DNA from: Caenorhabditis elegans
Taxonomy: Eukaryota; Nematoda; Chromadorea; Rhabditida; Rhabditidae
Direction: 5' to 3'
Assembly (NCBI RefSeq): GCF_000002985.6
Contig: NC_003280.10
Span: 11,466,501-11,530,500, forward strand
Length of the DNA: 64,000 bases
The translations under genes and the position numbers were made by a program. The stretch's first letter is position 1. Every line of letters starts with the position of its first letter. Shown here one piece after another: positions 59,201-64,000 of this stretch. The notes beneath the pieces are model-generated. The model worked only from the letters and a program-made list of their open reading frames with translations. It had not been told where the DNA came from and did no database searches.

Positions 59201-60554
59201 GCACGTCTAGAGCAAGTTTTCGTTCGTGTGCTCTCACATAATGTGGTTCGTAGAGTGGTTTTGGGCGACAATAGTCTTTGAGGACTAGTGATTGTCGGCG
59301 AACAACGAATCCAGGGCATCGATAGCTTTCCAGTTCCGAACGGACACCCTGGAAATTTAATTTTAATTGAACAAAAATATTTTGTTGTAATCTTACATCA
59401 TAAGACGTAAGTTTGACATCTGGATTTGTAACAAACGTGGTACGTCCAGCCAATTGAAGAAACCATCCTTCATCTGCAGGATCATCGGTATCGTATACAT
59501 CCAATTTTCGCATTTCGTAGAGAAACGTGTGAAGCAGAGATTTCGGAGTTTCGTTCGGATTGAATTCAATTTGAATCTTCATCATTTTCTCGCAAACTCC
59601 ATTGATTTCCGCTTTACGTTTTCTCCAAAACATCTGATAACTCAGCTTGGCAGCCTTGACTTTTGATTCCAAATCTTTCGGGCACGATTCACCAACACAC
59701 AAGTACTGTTCTTCGGGGAACGCGTAGTGACTGGTACCCTCAAGTCCACGTGTCAAGCACGTTTTCTTCGTACGAGCCCAGAGAGAAGCACGAAATTGAC
59801 GGAGTTCCTCATCGAGGCTCTCTTCCAGTTTATCCAGTGAGTATCCTAGACAATGACTTATATCACTCATTAATTCTTTATCCCTGTTTATTCCATCAGG
59901 TTGGTAGAGAAAAAGCATTGGGAAAGTGCCGTGGAGCTCTAATTTCGACAGGGGTTGCTGGAAAAAGTAGATATATTATTGGTTTTTTAATGAAATTATT
60001 ATAACCTACATCGTCGTTAAATATAACTTCAATTTCGCCGAAATTATTCAACTGTCTGAACACATAATCCTGTGGCTTTACGGAATATGTTCCCCACTTC
60101 ATCGGAGCAATCAATTCGAAAAGTTGATGTTTGAAATCTGATAGCTTGATTTCTAGCGATGTTCGCACATTTGCAAGAAACCACGGAAATACTACACTAA
60201 TAACTTCTCCGAATGGACACATAGTGATGATATCTGCGACACCTTCATTTTCCAGGAGCAGCGATCCTTTGCCATTCTCGGTCTCCAGCGATGGGCTGAA
60301 ATTAACCAGTTTCGATTCGATTTCAAGAGAGAACTGAGCTCCCACTTCAAAAATCTACAACTCTAGACCACCACTTCCTACCGTTCTCGCATTTGCCACT
60401 GCTCGACCATCGTTTGCAGTTGTGGATGTAAAATGTTAACATGCATCTGCGAGATACGTCGGGAGTTCCGTCCGTGTCCAGCAATCAGATCTCGAGCTCC
60501 ATGGCTTCCGGTTCGACTTCGAAATGTCGTGGAGGGGCTTCGTCCCATAGACAT
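53208..60554 (-). CDS. age-1: Class I phosphoinositide 3-kinase catalytic subunit, AGE-1 (p110)
   Basis: Nine exons: 60554-60382, 60295-60010, 59957-59397, 59348-58072, 57400-57140, 57088-56714, 54968-54618, 54180-54048 and 53339-53208, 1182 aa, all in phase. Order: adaptor-binding N terminus, Ras-binding region (about 190-330), C2 domain (about 400-550), helical PIK domain (about 600-750), and kinase domain with [24 protein letters not shown], the catalytic loop GIKDRHSDN (about 1030), HIDFGHILG and the end [14 protein letters not shown]-1 makes PIP3 downstream of the insulin/IGF receptor DAF-2 and controls lifespan and dauer entry through AKT and DAF-16. Every catalytic residue is present. 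The intron at 56713-54969 (1.7 kb) hosts a gene on the other strand. The last coding-side introns hold foldback repeats. Confidence 0.97.
53452..53724. repeat. Foldback repeat, same family, copy 7
   Basis: Outer arms TACGGTAGCCGGTCTCGCCA and TCGTTTCGAGGCCGGGTACCG; inner arms TGCGCCTTTAAGGGGTACTG and CAGTACTCTTTATTGAAGGGGCACA. In the last age-1 intron. Confidence 0.85.
54388..54592. repeat. Second foldback family, CACGTGGTGTCA / GTAGATCTAC type
   Basis: CACGTGGTGTCAGAGTGTCT on the left pairs with a diverged AGCCTGGCACCACGTGGC on the right; inner arms GATCTACAAAAAATGCGGGA and TACCGCATTTTTTGTAGATC. The palindrome CTACGTAGATCTAC lies inside. It is distinct from the GTCTCG family. In an age-1 intron. 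Confidence 0.8.
55163..56661 (+). CDS. PTP-like protein with dead catalytic site, nested in an age-1 intron
   Basis: Exons 55163-55170 (just MSS), 55221-55648, 55695-56080, 56127-56519 and 56563-56661 give 437 aa. A basic, His-run N terminus ([12 protein letters not shown]) and Pro/Thr linker precede a tyrosine-phosphatase-like domain: [20 protein letters not shown] (KNR-type motif), [24 protein letters not shown], then GWEPFGVP where active PTPs have WPDxGVP, then [13 protein letters not shown] where they have HCSxGxGRTG. The nucleophilic Cys is Ser (about residue 344) and the WPD acid is absent, so it should lack phosphatase activity but keep the P-loop Arg and could bind phosphopeptides. 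It belongs to the large worm PTP-like expansion. Codon use is strong and the gene looks intact. Confidence 0.9.
57752..57992. repeat. Foldback repeat, same family, copy 8
   Basis: Outer arms TACCCGGTCTCGACACGACA and TTGTCGCGTCGAGACCAGGA; inner arms GTGCGCCTTTAAAGAGTACT and AGTACTTCTTAAAGGCGCAC. In the 671-bp age-1 intron 57401-58071. Confidence 0.88.
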
Positions 60555-60764
60555 CTTAAAATCTTAAAATGAAAGCTTGCAGGTTAATTGGAATAATTTC
60601 GAGAAAAAAAACAAAAAAGTAGAAAGCAAAAGCGATAGAAACGCTGAGCACAGAAAAACCATTCAATAATTATTCAAAGACTAGTTTTGTTCTTCTTTTT
60701 AATCACAAATTTTTCAATAAAATTAGAAAAATACAAGATAAAAATTTAAAATAAAAATAAGAGA

Positions 60765-60862
60765 TCATTGTCGTTGAATAGTCATATTTGGAGGCATCTG
60801 ATGCATCGGTGGACGTTGTTGTTGTATCGGATGTCCTATCATTTGCCCAGGCGCCATCATTG
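60765..60862 (-). CDS. Terminal exon of an upstream gene, or a 31-aa protein
   Basis: On the minus strand a GAATTTCAG acceptor is followed by two bases and then ATGATGGCGCCTGGGCAAAT, encoding a Met/Pro/Gln-rich chain (MMAPGQMIGHPIQQQRPPMH ... TIQRQ) to TGA 60767-60765. The composition is like the disordered tail of a transcription or splicing factor. It is either the last exon of a gene whose other exons lie beyond the palindrome and the window, or a tiny trans-spliced gene. The age-1 ATG is only about 210 bp downstream on the same strand, which makes an operon with age-1 as second gene possible. Confidence 0.45.
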
Positions 60863-61308
60863 CTGAAATTCTTATGGACGTTGTCATGATGCTCTTATAA
60901 AGTGCGAGGTGAGCTCATAATCATGAGACCACTAATCTTTCGAGGGGAAACTGAGAGAGCACTGGGAAGTGGGAAGCATTTTTGATCTCTGATTATTTCA
61001 ACATTATTCAAACTTTGAAAGCAAGAGATATAGAGAATTGAGGAGTTGGGCCTTCATTCCGAGATGACAAACTTTTTGGGTGGCAAAGGTTCTTTGGGGG
61101 CATAGTGTCCAAGGAGACAAAGTATCCAGTAGACAAACTGGGGTGTATCTTGGGGGGCATATCTTTGGTGACAACCTTTTTTTCCACTAGATTTTTATAT
61201 GTATTTTTCAACTAATTTTTGTTCACATTTTTCTGGAATAAGTTTTTTAATGCAATTTTCAATCGATTATCGGTTATAATTCCCTCACAATTGAATGTAT
61301 GAACGATG
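60863..61308. other. Intergenic region with half-related repeat words
   Basis: Contains GATGACAAACTTTTTGGGTG and GACAAAGTATCC words (about 61060-61130) that match GATGACAAACTTTTGGGTGACAAAGTATC in the left palindrome arm at about 61996, so repeat material extends left of the palindrome. No gene seen. Confidence 0.5.
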
Positions 61309-61353
61309 GTCTTTTGGGAAAAGCTGTAAAACGTCCAACTAACTTGGAATATC

Positions 61354-61970
61354 GTGAGGCTCTTCCTGATGGTCTGATCCTTCAGCTCCGAAGGATCACA
61401 TGGGTACCTTCTGATGTTCTGATCCTTCAGATAAGAAGAATCGTAAGGGTACCTCCTGATGGTCTGATCCTTCAGCTCCAAAGGATCACGAGGCTCTTCC
61501 TGATGGTCTGATCCTTCAGCTCCGAAGGATCACATGGGTACCTTCTGATGTTCTGATCCTTCAGATAAGAAGGATCGTAAGGGTACCTCCTGATGGTCTG
61601 ATCCTTCAGCTCCAAAGGATCACGAGGCTCTTCCTGATGTTCTGATCCTTCAGCTCCGAAGAATCACATGGGTACCTTCTGATGTTCTGATCCTTCAGAT
61701 AAGAAGGATCGTAAGGGTACCTCCTGATGGTCTGATCCTTCAGCTCCAAAGGATCACGAGGCTCTTCCTGATGTTCTGATCCTTCAGCTCCGAAGGATCA
61801 CATGGGTACCTTCTGATGTTCTGATCCTTCAGATAAGAAGGATCGTAAGGGTACCTCCTGATGGTCTGATACTTCAGCTCCAAAAGAACATGAGGCTCTG
61901 CCTGATGATCTGATCCTTCCGATCCGAAGGATCACATGGGTACCTTCTGATGATCTGATCCTTCAGCTTC
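61354..61970. repeat. Left-arm minisatellite, 134-bp period of three 45-bp subunits
   Basis: TGATCCTTCAGCTCCGAAGGATCA recurs at about 61390, 61524, 61658 and 61792, a 134-bp period. Each period holds three related 45-bp subunits sharing CTGATCCTTCAG and ending GGGTACC or GAGGCTCTTCC. CTGATCCTTCAG-(8 nt)-AAGGATCA is itself a small palindrome. Confidence 0.9.
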
Positions 61971-62145
61971 TACCAAATAATGATAAATTCTCCGCGATGA
62001 CAAACTTTTGGGTGACAAAGTATCTTGGTGGACAAACAAAAATTACCGAAAACTGATGTAAGGAATAGTGAAATAGAGTCCTATGGACTATTAAACATGT
62101 TCAGTAGGTGTATTCAGGACTGTCCGTCAAAATAAAAAAAAGTTT

Positions 62146-62215
62146 GTCAGACGAAGTTCGAACCTGGGACCTGTAGGATGCAAAGTTCGCTCACTACCAC
62201 TACACCAGCTATGCG
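62146..62215 (-). pseudogene. tRNA-like sequence in the left palindrome arm
   Basis: Minus strand: GCATAGCTGGTGTAGTGGTA (box A-like, with GTAGTGGTAG) and 36 bases later CCCAGGTTCGAAC (box B). Acceptor and anticodon stems do not pair well, so a tRNA-derived element is more likely than a working tRNA. Confidence 0.55.
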
Positions 62216-63318
62216 AAAGTCGGCGAGCCTCATCGAAGGCTATTATAAAACTTAGTTCGCACGAGTATGATCGACATTCAACAAACAGTAATATCTCTCA
62301 ACAAGAATTTCTTCATGGAATTGAGGTCATTTGACTATTTTTATCGGTTTTTCAAGTTGAGCATAGGGTCTTTTAATTTTTTGAGCATAGAAAATCATGA
62401 AAGCTGCCTGTTCCTTGTATCCTGGATCGAAATAGACGTATCTGGCCTAAAATATTTCCTGAAAAGTGATCATTTCATGTCCATCGTGAGTTTCTATGAA
62501 TTTTGAGCTAGAAAGTCGAACAAAAATGTTAATATTGAATCGATAAATGGAAAAAAATAAAAAATAAATTTTAGGCCTAATCAAATTTTTTCCGGATATT
62601 GTTTTTTTGTCATGATTATATGTTTTTAAATTTTTTATAATGTGTTTTATAATTAAATTCGTCATTATTTCCATCATAATGTCCTTTTCGATGCAGAATT
62701 TGCATTAAATTTCATTGAAAGTTTCGTGCGTCAAATTGGATGCTTCATACGCAAACGCCAAAGTACGCAAACACCGACCGTATACCGTATTCATCGAAAC
62801 GAATTAAATTTTTTGCAACATCTATTTTTCAGCTCGAACTGTTAAATTTTGCTTGAAATGAAGGAAATATTGACGAATTTTGTTATAAAACACATTATAA
62901 AAAATTTAGAAACATATAATCATGACAAAAAAACAATATCCGGAGGAAATTTGATTAGGCCTAAAATTTATTTGTATTTGTTCCATTTTTCGATATAATA
63001 TTATCATTTTTGTTCAACTTTCTGGTTCAAAATACAGAGAAACACACGATAGACATGAAATGATCACTTTTCAGGAAATATTTTAGGCCAGATACGTCTA
63101 TTTCGATCCAGGATACAAGGAACAGGCAGCTTTCATGATTTTCTATGCTCAAAAAATTAAAAGACCCTATGCTCAACTTGAAAAACCGATAAAAATAGTC
63201 AAATGACCTCAATTCCATGAAGAAATTCTTGTTGAGAGATATTACTGTTTGTTGAATGTCGATCATACTCGTGCGAACTAAGTTTTATAATAGCCTTCGA
63301 TGAGGCTCGCCGACTTTC

Positions 63319-63387
63319 GCATAGCTGGTGTAGTGGTAGTGAGCGAACTTTGCATCCTACAGGTCCCAGGTTCGAACTTCGTCTGAC
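63319..63387 (+). pseudogene. tRNA-like sequence in the right palindrome arm
   Basis: Mirror copy of the 62146-62215 element on the plus strand, identical in the boxes. The two copies would be transcribed away from the palindrome centre. Confidence 0.55.
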
Positions 63388-63562
63388 AAACTTTTTTTTA
63401 TTTTGACGGACAGTCCTGAATACACCTACTGAACATGTTTAATAGTCCATAGGACTCTATTTCACTATTCCTTACATCAGTTTTCGGTAATTTTTGTTTG
63501 TCCACCAAGATACTTTGTCACCCAAAAGTTTGTCATCGCGGAGAATTTATCATTATTTGGTA

Positions 63563-63956
63563 GAAGCTGAAGGATCAGATCATCAGAAGGTACCCATGTG
63601 ATCCTTCGGATCGGAAGGATCAGATCATCAGGCAGAGCCTCATGTTCTTTTGGAGCTGAAGGATCAGAACATCAGGAAGAGCCTCGTGATCCTTTGGAGC
63701 TGAAGTATCAGACCATCAGGAGGTACCCTTACGATCCTTCTTATCTGAAGGATCAGAACATCAGAAGGTACCCATGTGATCCTTCGGAGCTGAAGAATCA
63801 GAACATCAGGAAGAGCCTCGTGATCCTTTGGAGCTGAAGGATCAGACCATCAGGAGGTACCCTTACGATCCTTCTTATCTGAAGGATCAGAACATCAGAA
63901 GGTACCCATGTGATCCTTCGGAGCTGAAGGATCAGACCATCAGGAAGAGCCTCACG
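63563..63956. repeat. Right-arm minisatellite
   Basis: Inverse copy of the 61354-61970 array (AAGGATCAGAACATCAGAAG, GGTACCCATGTGATCC), about five 45-bp subunits shorter than the left arm. Confidence 0.9.
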
Positions 63957-64000
63957 ATATTCCAAGTTAGTTGGACGTTTTACAGCTTTTCCCAAAAGAC

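Larger units (their letters stand above)
61309..64000. mobile_element. Large palindrome (inverted duplication), right end cut by window
   Basis: GTCTTTTGGGAAAAGCTGTA at 61309 is the reverse complement of the last bases of the window. Arms are 61309-62664 and 62870-64000, with a 205-bp unique spacer centred near 62767. The arms are near identical over the inner 700 bp and differ in length only through the outer minisatellite (about 223 bp shorter on the right). Both arms carry the same tRNA-like segment and the same 79-codon frame (62267-62506 + and 63266-63027 -, start MIDIQQTVISLNKNF), which has no recognised domain. No transposase was seen. It may continue past 64000. Confidence 0.85.

Noticed and set aside
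61212-61511. Frames with repeating Leu/Ile/Arg or Lys/Asp/Gln units
   Set aside because: Translation of the 134-bp minisatellite; the period is not a multiple of three, so no stable protein repeat.
62267-62506. 79-codon frame present in both palindrome arms
   Set aside because: Duplicated by the inversion; no domain, splice signal or coding bias to support a gene.

Overview
This is nematode DNA and almost certainly Caenorhabditis elegans. Introns are mostly 45-60 bp with TTTTCAG acceptors, some start codons lie a few bases after an unpaired TTTCAG (trans-splice sites), interstitial TTAGGC telomere-type repeats occur, and worm families are present (TTR-like, TWK channel, SRH receptor, AGE-1, OOC-3). 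From memory of gene content I place it on chromosome II around age-1 (W02B12/B0334 clones). All exon models were built by hand from splice signals and reading-frame continuity; nothing was aligned to a database.

Layout. 1-12.7 kb is gene dense: klp-17 kinesin (-, runs off the left edge), 3' half of a RhoGAP gene (+), cisd-1 (-), mitoferrin mfn-1 (-) directly downstream of a METTL1-type tRNA m7G methyltransferase (-), a beta-1,4-galactosyltransferase (+), a two-repeat cysteine-rich secreted protein (-) and a TSSK-like kinase (-). 13.9-15.9 kb holds an unrecognised gene-like region broken by frame changes. 16.8-23 kb has a two-pore potassium channel (-), a transthyretin-like secreted protein (-) and a small secreted protein (+). 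23.2-33 kb has hacl-1 (-), ooc-3 (-), a PRELI protein (+), emc-5 (+) and an NDUFAF6-like complex I assembly factor (+) whose best start lies in another frame inside the last emc-5 exon. 33-44 kb has no convincing gene and is rich in repeats: telomere-like arrays and a 1.5 kb foldback element. 44.2-51.7 kb has two GPCRs (a peptide-receptor-like one and an SRH chemoreceptor). 52-53 kb has a small two-exon gene with a tRNA-Ser remnant in its intron. 53.2-60.6 kb is the complete age-1 PI3K catalytic subunit (-), with a catalytically dead PTP-like gene nested on the other strand in one intron. 61.3-64 kb is a large palindrome with minisatellite arrays and tRNA-like boxes in both arms, cut by the right edge.

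How the genes work together. AGE-1 is the PI3K of insulin/IGF signalling. Several neighbours are mitochondrial or lipid related: mitoferrin and CISD (iron and Fe-S), PRELI (mitochondrial phospholipid transfer), NDUFAF6 (complex I) and HACL (alpha-oxidation). EMC5 and OOC-3 are ER membrane proteins. The proximity is ordinary worm synteny, not evidence of one system. I did not find a clear new biological system; the best leads are the palindrome, the overlapping frames of emc-5 and the NDUFAF6-like gene, the nested pseudophosphatase, the cysteine-rich secreted protein and the dispersed foldback family.
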